Of a stretch of DNA of 64,000 nt, positions 41,971 to 53,637 are shown one piece after another. The DNA comes from Sabellastarte sp. h YS-2021 (lineage: Eukaryota > Annelida > Polychaeta > Sabellida > Sabellidae), in assembly GCA_964017235.1 (NCBI GenBank), contig OZ024929.1, forward strand, positions 24,859,464 to 24,923,463. Reading direction: 5' to 3'. The notes under the pieces are model-generated. The model saw only the letters and a program-made list of their open reading frames with translations, was not told the origin of the DNA and did not search any database. How positions within the stretch are numbered: position 1 is the stretch's first letter; each line of letters starts with the position of its first letter. Position numbers and translations under genes: made by a program.

Positions 41971-42893
41971 TTAAGGGGCTATCAACGTAACGCATCGTTT
42001 TCAAAGCAAACCAAACTGATGAACAAAGACTTGAATTACCTTTTCTGGGTAGTAATTTTTGGAGTCTTAAAGTCATATTAAATCCATAACTACACATTTA
42101 TTTTTACCTTAAATGCTTTATAAATGAAAAAAATATTGAAATAAATTGTTTTAGCTGTTTTTATTTAAACTACAATTTATATAAACAATAAATACTCATG
42201 ACAAATACAAACTAAAAGTGGTGCAATTTTGATCACCTTATACATAAGACATGACTTCTGTCCGTGACCGAAAAAGCATATCAAAGAAAAACAAACTTTG
42301 GTTTTCCACACACCACTCAAAAGAAAAGTATCTCACGAAAATTTTGAATGATTTAGATTTTTATTTAAGCTTGATATTAATTTGTAAAACTGAAAAATGA
42401 AATCACATTACTTTGCACATTCTCAATATTTATAAACTTTCCCATATTCCTTATGTTTAAAAATCAGAGGAAATTCTTTTCCAAAAAATAAATCATACAA
42501 ATTAATGTGCTTGTTTTTCTGAGCAGTGTATATTTCATTATGGCCTCATTCTCAACATTTTATCATTGATTTTCTGTCACGAAAGTAAGGCATGTATTTC
42601 CATTTTTTCACTCACTTTTGAAAACTTTTTCCCTGTTGCTATAGCGTAGTAATACAAAACAGCAGTTTTCATCACTTTGTAAATATCATGCCTAAACAGA
42701 TAATAAACTGCAAACATACTTTGAGTCAAAACTTAACATTTGATATATAACACACTATTGGCTGAATTGATCTGTATTTATTTTACGACTTTGAGAACTG
42801 TATTTTATGGGGATTGAATTTGTTTTACTACGTACTGTACTGTAAGAGGTGGCTGAATTGTAAACAAAAGTTTTTTTTATTGCGTAAAATAGC

Positions 42894-43074
42894 CTTACCT
42901 TATCCTCACAAGTGCTTGTTTGGTTTTGTGGAGCAAAAACGTATCGACCGACAAGAATTTTTTAAGGAATATTCTTGTCACAAGAGGTGACCCCTTTGTC
43001 TGCGCATGTCCGCGCATGCGCCGTACTCATTGTCGACAGGTAATTGTCGAGAGATCTTCATTATATTTTTGGTC
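42894..43074 (+). repeat. left inverted terminal repeat of E
   Basis: 181 bp. Variants specific to E (CCGTACTCATTGTCGACAGG, TAATTGTCGAGAG) are matched exactly in the right repeat at 48034-48214 and are absent from F. Confidence 0.92.
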
Positions 43075-43969
43075 GATATGGGAGCAACACGTATTTTCTT
43101 TTATTATCGTCCATTCACAGACGAAGATCTATGAAGTTTTGAAGCGTGCAAGCGTGCACCTACCTGTATTTATCCATTATTCGACTGGTACTACCACTAT
43201 TCTGCCTCCCTTGTCCTGAAAAGGGTCAGAATTAGATGTGCAAGAAGATGTGGCTGTAAAGTCTTCAGTGGAAGACGTGTATATCTTCGGCTGTACTCAC
43301 CCATTATTCGACTGGAACTTCCTCCGTGTCGATGAAAAGGTATGCAGAGAGGAGCTCCCGTAGTTTTCAGTGGAAAACTGCTTTATTGTCCCTTTATTGA
43401 TGGCATAACATGAGTATTAGCGTATGCTCGAAAACAAAGAAGAAAGAATGCAGTTGTCTTTGCAAGGAGGTCGTAGATTCTTTACTGTGGGTGGAGCGCC
43501 ACTCTGGTACAGTAACAGGTCTCCCTCCAAAGAACGACTACAGAAGCATATCCACTGATCCTTGCAGTTATTATTTTGCTTCCCACCAGGTACAGTGAAC
43601 TTCCTGCTTCTCAGACATGAAAATAAGGACAGGTTACCTTCATTTGCTGTAGATTTAGATGAAGATCCAACAGACATCTTTGGGGCAGTATGTGCACTGC
43701 TTGTCTTTTCAGCCCTGTTGAAGAATTAAACCTTCCTATGACCATGTCTCCAATGGAAGGAATACTGTGACTTTTGAGTTAATTCTTCTGCAAACTCAAC
43801 GAAGATCAAACTGGCTAGATGAGATATGGTGTTGAAGTCCTAACTACAAAATATCATCGTACCACTCTTCCTTGTTTACCAGGACAGAGGGATACAGAAG
43901 AACGTGGCTACACTATAAGGCAAGTCACCATGGAGGCTCTTCTTGCAGTGTTACTGACAGTGATGGGAG

Positions 43970-46900
43970 ATTTTCATTGCCATCCCAGAGTTGTGCGAAT
44001 CTTGAGACGGAGTTGTCGAATTACTCCCCAATCGAATTCACCAATGCCTGTACTACCCACAATGCAAAGCGATGACGTCAGACAGGAAAACATGGCTACA
44101 GTACTAAATATAAATATACCGCTAAAATGCTTCAAAAGAAAGCGAGTTATCCACTCAACAATTGCAGAACTTCAGGTTTCTATGGCAGTTTATTTCTTGT
44201 ACAGAAACTCGGCTAATGACGACCTGTGATAGATCTCAGTGTCATGAATTGATTTCTAACTACGACTTCAACGGTCACGGCCCACGAGTGAAGTGCGTTT
44301 ACTACAACAATAAATACCTGCTTGTCCCATCATTTAAACTGGAGACAGCAGAAATTATTAGAAATTCGGTTACAAAAGATGCATTCTTTTATGTACCGAC
44401 TCACCAAGATTTTCAACATCTACTTCAGTTTAATGTACACTGGCAAACCTATCAGTTCAAAGCATTATAAAATTCGGGTTAACGACACCTCTACAGTATC
44501 ATGCGAGTAGTAAAGAGGCAAATCTCATTCTTCAGTTTCACAGAATAGGAGTTCACCATATACCTAGACCACTGGTTGTTTAGTGTACTTAAAGACACCA
44601 GTATTGGGTTCAAACCAAAGAACTCATCCAATTATGCATCAACTAGGCTTCGTGATATCGATTTCCTAGGTTACCACTGCATTTTGGTACCAGGAAATTT
44701 CTTTCACCATATACCTAGACTACTGGTGGTTTGTGTACGTAAAAGACACCAGTATTGGGTTCAAACCAAAGAACTCATCCAATTATTCATCAACTGGGCC
44801 TCGTTATATCGATTTCCTGGGTGACCACTGCATTTTGGTACCAGGAAGTTTCTTTCTACCTCGAAAAAATTAAATACCTGAGAATCTATTCAAGTCATGG
44901 CGATCTCATCACAGTTAACCTCAAGGTTGCTTATATCCCAGGTAGGGATACCAGCATCTTTGGAAAAGACTATACCAATGGGTCAGTTATGTATGTGTGC
45001 CTTTCAGTGGTATCTAGAAAAAACTGGCAATATCTCCAGTCACTAGTTGTGAGAATTCCTGTTTCAAATCCTTCTGAAAAAGCATATTCACTGGTGGAAA
45101 ATGCCAAAAAATGGGAAATAGGATGCCTTTCTATATACAGGTGCACAATTCCCTTATTTTCGTAGATGCATTAAACCAGGGTTGATGATCCCATCTATAA
45201 GCATCACAGTTAGTGGCTTTGGACAGTTAAAAATGTATATATTACATTTCAATGTCATACAGCTGAAGGCAGTGTGTTCAGCCCTTAAAAACCTTCAAGA
45301 CAAATTCCACACAAAAGAATTCTGATAACATCAGACAACACCACTGTGTTCGGTTATCTGAACAAACAGGGGGGGGGAGCGTATACCTCCTAGTTTGGCG
45401 CAGCTTGGCCTACTGCAATCCTTGAAATATACTCATAACAGACATATTCTTGGTTGCTTAAAGGTCATACTCAACATCATCTCCAGAAGGGATAAAGGTT
45501 TGGCGCATCCTGGCCTACTACAATCCTTGAAATATACTCATAAGAGACAGAAATATTCTGGGGTTACTTAAATGTCATGCTCAATGATCTCTACAGAAGT
45601 GACAAAAGTAATATGTACAGAATGGTTCTTACTCCCTTTATGGTTCTAGACAACGTGCAAGTTTGGCACAAATCAACAATAGGTGTTTGATGCAGGTATG
45701 CTGCATCTTGGCCTACTGCAATCCTTGAAATATTCTCATATGAGCCAGATATATTCAGGGTTGCCTAGATGTCATGACAGCCTCTCCACAAAGAACGAAA
45801 TAATACAGACAGGAGAGTCTTCATCTTTAATATTCTATTTGATTTACATAGTTTGTCAAATACCAATGGTAGAGATGTTTGCCACCAATATCAGTCATAA
45901 ACCTCCATTCTATGTTGCCAGTCCCGGATGCAGATGCTCTGAACACATATGAATTAAACATCTTGTTGGAGGTTCTGGACGGCTAGGCCTTTTGTCCTAT
46001 ACCACTTATTCCAAAAAGTCATTGAACAAGTGAACACCAGGTGCAAAATGATTGTAGTGGCCCCTTGGTGGCCCATGATACATTGGCTTTGGGGTCTGGT
46101 GAGTCATTCAACCAAACCTCCATTACAGCTACTTCACTGGTCTCAGAAACAGCCATTCAGTCAGAAATACCATCTGAATCTGTTGCATTGGCACCTTCAT
46201 GCTTGGCACCTTAACACCACTCAGAATCTCTTATATCATTCTCTGGGCAAGGGATAGAGAGATTTAGGGCATCTCAAGGACCCTCATCTTGGAATGCATG
46301 AGTCATGATGGGCCATTTTGAGCTCTGGTACCCACAGAATAAAGTGGCCATCTCAGAGCCTACGGTCTCAATTATACCAGATTTTTTGATCCATTTGCTT
46401 GCAAAAATCTGAAACCTGTCACTATTGTTGGCTTTGCAGCAGCCATAGCTGATCATTTACATTTTTTGTGCAGGAGTTGAGCCAAAGCCTGCATCTTTAT
46501 AGGCCTATTGCAAGTGTTATAGAGGGAAGTCCACTGCTAACAGAGGTGCAGCATCAAGGGATTTGCCTTTGCTTCTCTTGGTTTTCACAAAAGGCTCCTT
46601 ATTAACCTTTAAAAGAAGGTCAGTCTAAAGAAGTTTGACTTGCAAGACTGTTGCAATGCCATTGGAAGTGTATTCTGGGACTTTGGCTCCTTCAGACACA
46701 AGCCTCATAGGAAGGAGTTTACAGTTCTCCCTCCTACCTACCTTTTCAGCAAGGACCTATTAGCCTCAGTTGGTCTAGATTACCTCCAGTGGTCACTTCA
46801 GCTCCAGATCATTCCTGAACTCAAATTGCCTGGACTCTTGATTCGTTGTCCTCTTACAGCACTTAGATCCTTCTTGGACTGGACTACTGCTTGGAGAAAA

Positions 46901-47420
46901 GGGAAAGTCTCCTTCTCCTGCCTTTTAGCAAGAATCAGTTGGCTTCTGATGGCCCAGATGGCTCAAACCAGTGGTCATTCCAGCTCACAAACCTTTCTTG
47001 AGCTGATGTTGGACTGATGTTGTGACACTCTGCTCTCTTACAGTGCTTAGTTACTATCAGGACAGTACAAATACTTCAAGGAGGGGAAGAATCTTGCTCA
47101 TATCTTTTAAGGAAGTCTTGATGGAGATATCTTGAGTTCTGCTATCTCTTCCTGGATCAATCTGGCTGCATGATTAGATTGCCAGTCCTTTAATTTTGAT
47201 TCTCAGAATCTATACTTTGAGACACATATTAGATCCATTGCTGCCTTTTTAGTTTCCAAGAGTGGGGTCTTACCTGAGCAGATATCAAACTCTTGTTATG
47301 GGAAGACCCACAATTCTTTACTACATTCTACTCGAAGATGTAGCTTGGCAATCCCATGACCAGTCCATGAACAAATTGGGCATGGTGGATTCACCTCAGC
47401 ATGTAGTCAATTTTTGTGTA
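43970..47420 (+). pseudogene. remnant pol and recombinase of DIRS E
   Basis: Diverged fragments align with D: RT remnants at 44320-44480 (METAEIIRNS-like, TYQFKAL-like), a tandem duplication of the YLDDW-downstream region (about 44560-44700 and 44710-44850), RNase H remnants with a thrice-repeated TTGGCCTACTGCAATCCTTG block (about 45410, 45510, 45710), a MT-like block at 46040-46200 (VVAPWWPMIHW), and recombinase remnants to 47400 ending in the FYYILLEDVAWQSHDQS-like tail. No catalytic frame survives. Confidence 0.82.
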
Positions 47421-47893
47421 TTTATACATGTTATTGATATGACTCGCATATTTATGTTCTCTCCAGTTATACAAGTCTTGTGTCACTGACATATGTCTTT
47501 CTTGGCTTACATATGGCCCCATATCTGCAGTTTATGCAGTTCAGTTTGCCTGCTTGGAGATATTCTCATTGTCAGATGATGACATCTTGTTTGGGGAGTC
47601 ATGCAGCCATCTCCGGCCAATACCGGGTGATGGTTAATACTGGTATATGATTTGTTGTAAAATTGTCTACAACAGCAACAGCAGCAACAATGACGACCAC
47701 ATCATGGATCTCTTGTTGAGGTTAGCAAATTACTTATCTGTGTTCAAGAAGTAATATATAACCTAAGATGTGGATTATGGAAGCTTATCTTATCCTCTTA
47801 TCAGTGCTTTATTTGGTGACCCCTTGTCTGTCAATCATCTAACAGTGTGGCCAAAACAAATACCCTCCACCTGTTATGGTTGTATTCAAGCAC

Positions 47894-47990
47894 TTGTGAG
47901 GATAAGGTAAGGCTATTTTACGCAATAAAATGTAACAAATTTTATTGTAATTTAACTTTTTACAAGTTAAATACTTACCTTATCCTCACA
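47894..47990 (+). repeat. internal complementary region of E
   Basis: Left-terminus complement joined directly to right-terminus complement, as in A and D, with the E/F-specific TTTTTACAAGTTAAATAC variant that also appears at the right end. Confidence 0.88.
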
Positions 47991-48033
47991 AGGATAAACC
48001 CACCCTACCTCCCCGCATAATTTGTTTTCTGGG

Positions 48034-48214
48034 GACCAAAAATACAATGAAGATCTCTCGACAATTACCTGTCGACAATGAGTACGGCGCATGCGCGGAC
48101 ATGCGCAGACAAAGGGGTCACCTCTTGTGACAAGAATATTCCTTAAAAAATTCTTGTCGGTCGATACGTTTTTGCTCCACAAAACCAAACAAGCACTTGT
48201 GAGGATAAGGTAAG
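48034..48214 (-). repeat. right inverted terminal repeat of E
   Basis: Reverse complement of 42894-43074, apparently perfect, including E-private variants. Confidence 0.92.
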
Positions 48215-48259
48215 TATTTAACTTGTAAAAAGTTAAATTACAATAAAATTTGTTACAAT

Positions 48260-49022
48260 TGGCCATCCAAAGACTGTAATCTGTTGGAAAGATGTTAAAA
48301 ACTCTAAAGATGTTAAAAACTGTAGGTTTCATGTCTGTTGACCAGTGATGAATAAAGTATAAGGTCCTTTCCCCTCAGAAAAAAAAAACTGAAGTAAGAA
48401 CATTATCAAGTAACACATGTATACAATATGTGAGGTTAAAATCATGAAATGCTCTTTCCGTTGCACCACAGTCAATGTATATACACACACCATGTACACT
48501 ATGATACATAACACTCAGCTATTATGAAGACCAACTACAACAAAATCAATACTGTCCTTTTCTTCTCACCTACTAAATTTACACAGAGAGAGAGAGAGAG
48601 GCAGAGACTAACAGAAAAAAAAACATTGTTGGTTCACATTGGCTGGATTAGATTGGGACAATTTGTTTCCAGAAATGGAGGATCGGTTTTTCCAAAAATA
48701 AAAATGTTTTGAATGAAAAAAAATTTAGTGTTGTGGAATGGAAATCTGAGTTCAAATTTTCCCCTTTAATAGCAGTAACAGGATTACCATGAATTACTAT
48801 CAGTATTTGAATTAAAGTACAAACATAACTACAACAACCAGATGAGCAGTTTCTAAAAAGAAGAAAAACGTCACAAATCTAATCCACCCATAGTCCTCAC
48901 TGAAACTTTATGACGTACATTTCTTTGTCGTAAACAATACAAAACTAGTTCCTGCTTGACAACGACAACAGTTTTTTCTGCGACGTCTGGTGAGCGTTAC
49001 GTAAACAAATTCTATGTACTTG
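48260..49022 (+). other. right flank of DIRS E inside the piggyBac-like element
   Basis: AT-rich, with a short (GA)n run at 48585-48600. No gene or further repeat recognised. Confidence 0.55.
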
Positions 49023-49162
49023 CGTTGATAGCCCCTTAAGACAAATCTGAAATTTCACAGAATTTCTGGGGGAAACTAGTTCGGGAAAATGAATATGGTC
49101 AGAGTACTGCCTGTAGAGCATTAAACATTCTGAACGTGACCAGCCCTCTCCTTTTTTCACAG

Positions 49163-49285
49163 GGCAGACAGTGGTGGACCAATTCAGAAGATCCCTGGCA
49201 GACACTGGCTGCTTGCATGGAAATAGTCAAGGCAACTAGGTCACCTGACCCAGAGAAGTACATCTGCCATCTGCCCATACACCAG
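49163..49285 (+). CDS. POLRMT: POLRMT exon, 41 codons
   Basis: The exon lies between TTTTTTCACAG and CACCAG|GTGAGT and is phase 0. It encodes GRQWWTNSEDPWQTLAACME, then YICHLPIHQ. The WW...E.PWQ.LA.C.E and LP.HQ blocks directly precede motif A of the polymerase palm in POLRMT. Confidence 0.97.
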
Positions 49286-50468
49286 GTGAGTAAATGATTG
49301 AAAAAAAAAAACGATTTTTTGAAATTCAAATATTCAAATGTTAGATTTGGCCAGCATGCTTTCAGTCACCTGATTGCATTATTGTATTCATTGGATGCAT
49401 ACAGTGGACCTAATGGATAACGCCTTGTTATGCTGCCACTGACACCATAGCAGTGTGAAGAGATGTTCTTGTTAACATTCTTAATAGGAATTTTTTTTTT
49501 TCATGAATAATCTTTTTCTGGGAATAATTTTGGCCTCATTTTGAAAAACAAGATAGCTGCCACAGCCATTTCTTCTTCTTCTTCCAAAAAAAAAAAGAAA
49601 GAAATTTTTATATTGGTAAACTGTGGCTTGGTCCAAGATATAATATAGATTGTTCTAAGTTGTAGGTTTGAATCTCTTTATGGGTGATACACAGATATAA
49701 GCTCTTCAGTCAAGGTCATCCACAGAGTGCCAGGGTACCAGACATGGCCAATTTTGGCAAAACTTAAGTGTCTATCGCTGGCTTACTTATTGGTCACAAG
49801 ATTTCAGCTGTCAAACCAACCTATGAAAAATCATGGTCTGGAAATCACTTGATGTAGTCAGATTTGACCTTGGTACCCTCACTCAAGGTAAAATGGGCGA
49901 CTGAGAATAAAAGTTTTCTTATCTTGCGTATTATTGGACATAGATGTTTTAGATCTGAAATCAGTCGGTAAAAGATCATTGGTTGGTAGTCTGTCAATGT
50001 CAAATTTGACCTTGGATCTGTCTTTTAAGGTGTCTATATCTCAGCTGTTATTAGTGTTGAGGATTTGTGATGTAAAACCCACTCCTGTTATTTTGGCTGT
50101 AAAAGAAATGGAGATTTTTCATATAACATGTCAAAATGTCAATAGATATTCTTGCAAAATGCTGTTTAATTTCCTATGATTTCTGAGTGTGTGTAAGGAA
50201 ATTTTGTCACAGTTCACTCAAATTGCCTGAAATGTCCACAAAACTTACAAATTTCATTAGTCTGTACCGTAATTCAAGGTTTTATAGGGGAGAAAATTAC
50301 CAAAAAGTGTTGTAATACATAAAGGGATACCTTTAAGGCACCGTAACAAACAGACCAACTGGCATATTTGGATGTCACAAACAAGTTCTGGATCCAGATT
50401 AATAAGCTATCAAATAATGCACACCTCTGTAGGTGCCCTACTACTTGTGTTTTTCCTGTATTTAACAG
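49286..50468 (+). repeat. degraded head module and array of the 146-bp repeat family in POLRMT intron
   Basis: A diverged head (about 49400-49600; TTTTGGCCTCATTTTGAAAA then ACAAGATAGCTGCC) is followed by about two eroded units (49770-50050) with TTTGACCTTGG and ACTCAAGG. The rest to 50468 is plain intron. Confidence 0.65.
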
Positions 50469-50591
50469 GATGGTTCATGTAATGGACTGCAACACTACGC
50501 TGCTTTGGGCAGGGATACAATGGGAGCCAAGTCTGTGAACCTTGTCCCACAGGAAATGCCAAAAGATGTGTACTCAGATGTAGTGGCTCTG
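50469..50591 (+). CDS. POLRMT: POLRMT exon with catalytic motif A, 41 codons
   Basis: The exon lies between GTATTTAACAG and GCTCTG|GTAAGA and is phase 0. It encodes [20 protein letters not shown], then [16 protein letters not shown]. The first Asp of [12 protein letters not shown] is the motif A metal-binding Asp of T7-type RNA polymerases. The G......VNL....P.DVY block is also conserved. Confidence 0.98.
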
Positions 50592-51009
50592 GTAAGATAA
50601 TGAAACAGTTTTAAAATATGTGTAAAATTTGATTGGTTTCTTAACTAATTATATATATATATATATACCATTTGTACCAATTTCTTCAGGTTATTATATC
50701 GTGCACAATATGTAACTTTCATTATATGTAAAATACATAGACAAGTTCAATTCATATAAAGTTTTAAACAAATTTTCCATTTGTAATAGTCTTGTGTATA
50801 AACCTCTCAGTAATGCAATGCAGAACTGTCAATTTGAAAATCGTTAAGAACTAGTACAAAGTTTGAGTTGTGCACAATTTGTATATGTCACTCACCTGAA
50901 AATTGACATTTTTCGAACTGGTTCCATTAGAATGTAAATGTGACATACGCTAATACTACTTGTACTTTGCTGTGTCATATATTTCATTGTGAATTCTTAT
51001 GTTAAATAG
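50592..51009 (+). other. POLRMT intron (418 bp)
   Basis: Contains a short (AT)n run near 50650-50670. Otherwise plain. Confidence 0.7.
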
Positions 51010-51087
51010 GTGGAGCAAAGGAGAAAGAAAGATGTAGCTGATGGTGTGGCAATTGCCAAAAAGCTTGAAGGACTTGTCCAGCGAAAG
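51010..51087 (+). CDS. POLRMT: POLRMT exon, 26 codons
   Basis: The exon lies between ATGTTAAATAG and CGAAAG|GTATCA and is phase 0. It encodes VEQRRKKDVADGVAIAKKLE then GLVQRK. It links motif A to motif B. The terminal RK contributes to the conserved RK.VKQTVMT sequence completed by the next exon. Confidence 0.93.
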
Positions 51088-52842
51088 GTATCAAACTGGC
51101 ATTTTATAGTGTGTTTTCTGCTCTCCTCCAGATACTTTGGAATTAAAATAAGAGTAACTTTGAGCCATTTGGGCAAAAATTGCAGATACTGTATTGTCCA
51201 CATTTTATTATGAGAGAATGTACATGTAGGCACATGTTTTGCTGCTAATTAAGCATTCCTGAAAAGGATGCTTATTTGTTGGGCGGGTTGTGTGTAACCA
51301 ACCCACCTATTACAGGGATTTGTTCAGTGTCCATCTGTCCGACTTGCTCACACTTCCAGCGATTGATTTGAAACTTAACAGGGTGTTATTGCACCACCTA
51401 GGCTAGGTTGCTTTAGAAGTTGGTACATTTTGGAAAAAACAAGATGGCCGACATGGCAGTCATCTCGAAATTCCATTTCCGGACTTTGATTTGAAGACGC
51501 TTCAATCTTTACGGAGTGGCCTTGTTCCCATCTCCTCTTTTTGGGACAAAGAAGGGTCCGGTAATGCCCACCATTTATTCTCCCACTTCCTACCTTCCAG
51601 TCGGCCATTTTAGGGGTCAGTTTGTTTCTTTACAGGACAACGAAAGAAAGACCAGAACCGTGCACATACTCAGTGTAACTTTTTACCTTAATAATAGGTG
51701 GGTTGCATGTATCAAACCCGACTATTAGATTGATGTGCTGTCTGTCCATCCATCCATCAACATTTTGGTTTCCAGACTCTAACTCAAAGATGCTTTGTCC
51801 AATCTATATGAAACTTTACAGGGTGATTGGACACCATAAGGACTTGGTTGCGTTCAAAATAAATTGGGGTCCCACTGTTGCCTGTTTTGGGCGTACGCTA
51901 TCAGAAATATTTCGGTTTCCAGACTCTGACTCAAAAACACTTTGTCCGATCTACTTGAAACTTAACAGGGTGATTGGACACCCAGGGCTTGGTGGCTTTT
52001 GAATTTGGGGTCAGTTTGTGTGCCCATTTTTGTGTGCACTCATCCGAAATATTTTGGTTTCCAGACTCTAACTCAAAGACACTTTGTCCAGTCAATTTGA
52101 AACTTTATAGGTTGATTGGACACCACCAGAGCTAAAATGCTTTTGAAATTGGTGTTTGTCCATTTGCCCATTTGGGCCTGTGCTCATCTGTAATATTTGG
52201 GTTTCTGGACTCTAACTTGAAGACGCTTTGTTCGATCATTTTGAAACTTAACAGGGTTATAAGACAGTAAGGACACCACCGGGGCTAGGTTGCTTTTGAA
52301 ATTGATGTCCATCCATTTGCCTGTTTTGGGTGTGCACGCATCCATCCATATTATCCTTTCGGACTCTTAACTTATAGACCCTTCCACCAATCGATTTGAA
52401 ACCATGGTTGTAGGAGACCTTCTGGGCTAGGTTGTTTTCGAAATTGGTGTCCGTCTGATCGTGAACACATCTATCTGTATGGTACAGTATGTATCTGTAA
52501 ACATTTTTGTTTCCGGACTCTAACTCAACGCTTCCACCGATTTTAAACTTTACAGAGATGAAGGACAGCACATAGCACTATTTTGAAATGTCCAGATCAG
52601 CTATCATGTTGCACACATCTGGCACCTTATCCCTTATACCAATTGCGCAACCTGTCTCTTGTCATTGAACATTGGTCACTGAATGGACAAATCTTGGCAT
52701 TAGTCAAGCATTTTATAAACATTTGTTCTAGAGCCAAATCTAGTGACCAATGCAAGTATCTGAGACAAAGAGTGACTGTATAATAAAAGTAAAACTGCAG
52801 TGCTCGAAGTGTTGAATTTTTTTTGCTTTGGCCATTGTAAAG
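51088..52842 (+). repeat. POLRMT intron with hairpin-headed array, about 147-bp unit
   Basis: A hairpin (AAGCATTCCTGAAAAGGATG then CTTATTTGTT) at about 51247 opens the repeat. Units marked by TTTCC(A/G)GACTCTAACTC recur at about 51769, 51915, 52058, 52201, 52354 and 52509, with an initial partial unit at 51477; spacing is 143-155. The array ends near 52580. The remaining 260 bp are plain intron. Confidence 0.85.
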
Positions 52843-53031
52843 GTAATCAAGCAGACTGTCATGACAACGGTGTATGGGGTAACCCGTTATGGTGCGACAC
52901 AGCAAATCTTGAAGAAGTTGAAAGACATGGATATTGATGTTGATATGGACAAAAGGTCTGCTGCTGCTTACCTCAGCAAAAAGACGTTTGAAAGTCTGCA
53001 GGAAATGTTCCAATCCAGCAAGCAGATACAG
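52843..53031 (+). CDS. POLRMT: POLRMT exon with motif B, 63 codons
   Basis: The exon lies between CCATTGTAAAG and ATACAG|GTGCGT and is phase 0. It encodes VIKQTVMTTVYGVTRYGATQ, then a linker and FESLQEMFQSSKQIQ. K.TVMT.VYG.TR.G is the O-helix (motif B) of T7-type RNA polymerases, containing the nucleotide-binding Lys and the Tyr that selects ribonucleotides. Confidence 0.98.
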
Positions 53032-53437
53032 GTGCGTTTCTGTCTCATTGCAACAACATCAGAGCAGGGTTTTTTGTATGTTACAGTGAATATGTGTAAT
53101 CAGGGAATACGTGTATACTGTAAAGCGCTCAGGGTATGTGCGTATTCATTAAATTTTGAGGGGACATGCGTATTCCCAGGTTTTGATGAGCAGGGAATAC
53201 ACATATTCCCTAACTAGAAATATTGAGAAAGCAACTTTGTATTTTAAAATTTATAAAAAAAACTGAAATTTTCAGGGAATACACGTATTCCCTGATTACA
53301 CATATTGACTGTAACATATACATCAATATATCAACAGGAATCAGATTTCTGGATTTCTATATCATAATTGAAAATATTTCATGAAATTGAAATGTGTCAT
53401 CAATTCAATTTATTTTTAACTGTTTTATTAAATTTTA
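53032..53437 (+). other. POLRMT intron, left of element F
   Basis: Contains the palindromic MITE at 53079-53316. Otherwise AT-rich. Confidence 0.7.
53077..53318. mobile_element. palindromic MITE with TA duplication
   Basis: The body is 53079-53316 (238 bp). The left end TGTTACAGTGAATATGTG and the right end read in reverse (TGTTACAGTCAATATGTG) continue as matching arms for ~38 bp, including AATCAGGGAATACGTGTAT. TA flanks both sides, as expected for a Tc1/mariner-type non-autonomous element. An internal GGGAATACACATATTCCC palindrome adds to the fold-back. Confidence 0.75.
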
Positions 53438-53457
53438 TTTTTATTGCGTAAAATAGC

Positions 53458-53637
53458 CTTACCTTATCCTCACAAGTGCTTGTTTGGTTTTGTGGAGCAA
53501 AACGTATCGACCGACAAGAATTTTTTAAGAAATATTCTTGTCACAAGAGGTGACCCCTTTGTCTGCGCATGTCCGCGCTTGCGCAGTAGTCGTTGTCGAC
53601 AGACGATTGTCGAGAGATCTTCATTATATTTTTGGTC
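53458..53637 (+). repeat. left inverted terminal repeat of F
   Basis: 180 bp. F-private variants (GCGCTTGCGCAGTAGTCG, GACAGACGATTGTCG) are mirrored exactly in 62331-62510. Confidence 0.92.

Larger units (their letters stand above)
42874..48259 (+). mobile_element. DIRS-like retrotransposon E (coding-dead, terminus type 1 variant)
   Basis: 5.4 kb with intact termini, 181-bp inverted terminal repeats and an internal complementary region at 47894-47990. The interior is littered with stops and internal duplications. Nearly every rearrangement is shared with element F, yet the flanking host sequence differs, so E and F are separate insertions of one already defective lineage. Sense orientation within the piggyBac-like element in a POLRMT intron. 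Confidence 0.92.
41971..49039. mobile_element. TTAA-flanked, piggyBac-like non-autonomous element (host of DIRS E)
   Basis: TTAA at 41971-41974 and 49036-49039 flank inverted ends GGGGCTATCAACG (41975-41987) and CGTTGATAGCCCC (49023-49035); ACGTAACGC occurs near both ends. TTAA duplication is the piggyBac signature. Subtracting DIRS E leaves about 1.68 kb of AT-rich sequence (41975-42873 and 48260-49035) with no transposase frame, so it would be mobilised in trans. E therefore inserted into an older DNA transposon. Confidence 0.7.

Noticed and set aside
48585-48600. (GA)n run as a splicing or promoter element
   Set aside because: Short simple repeat inside a non-autonomous transposon; no supporting context.
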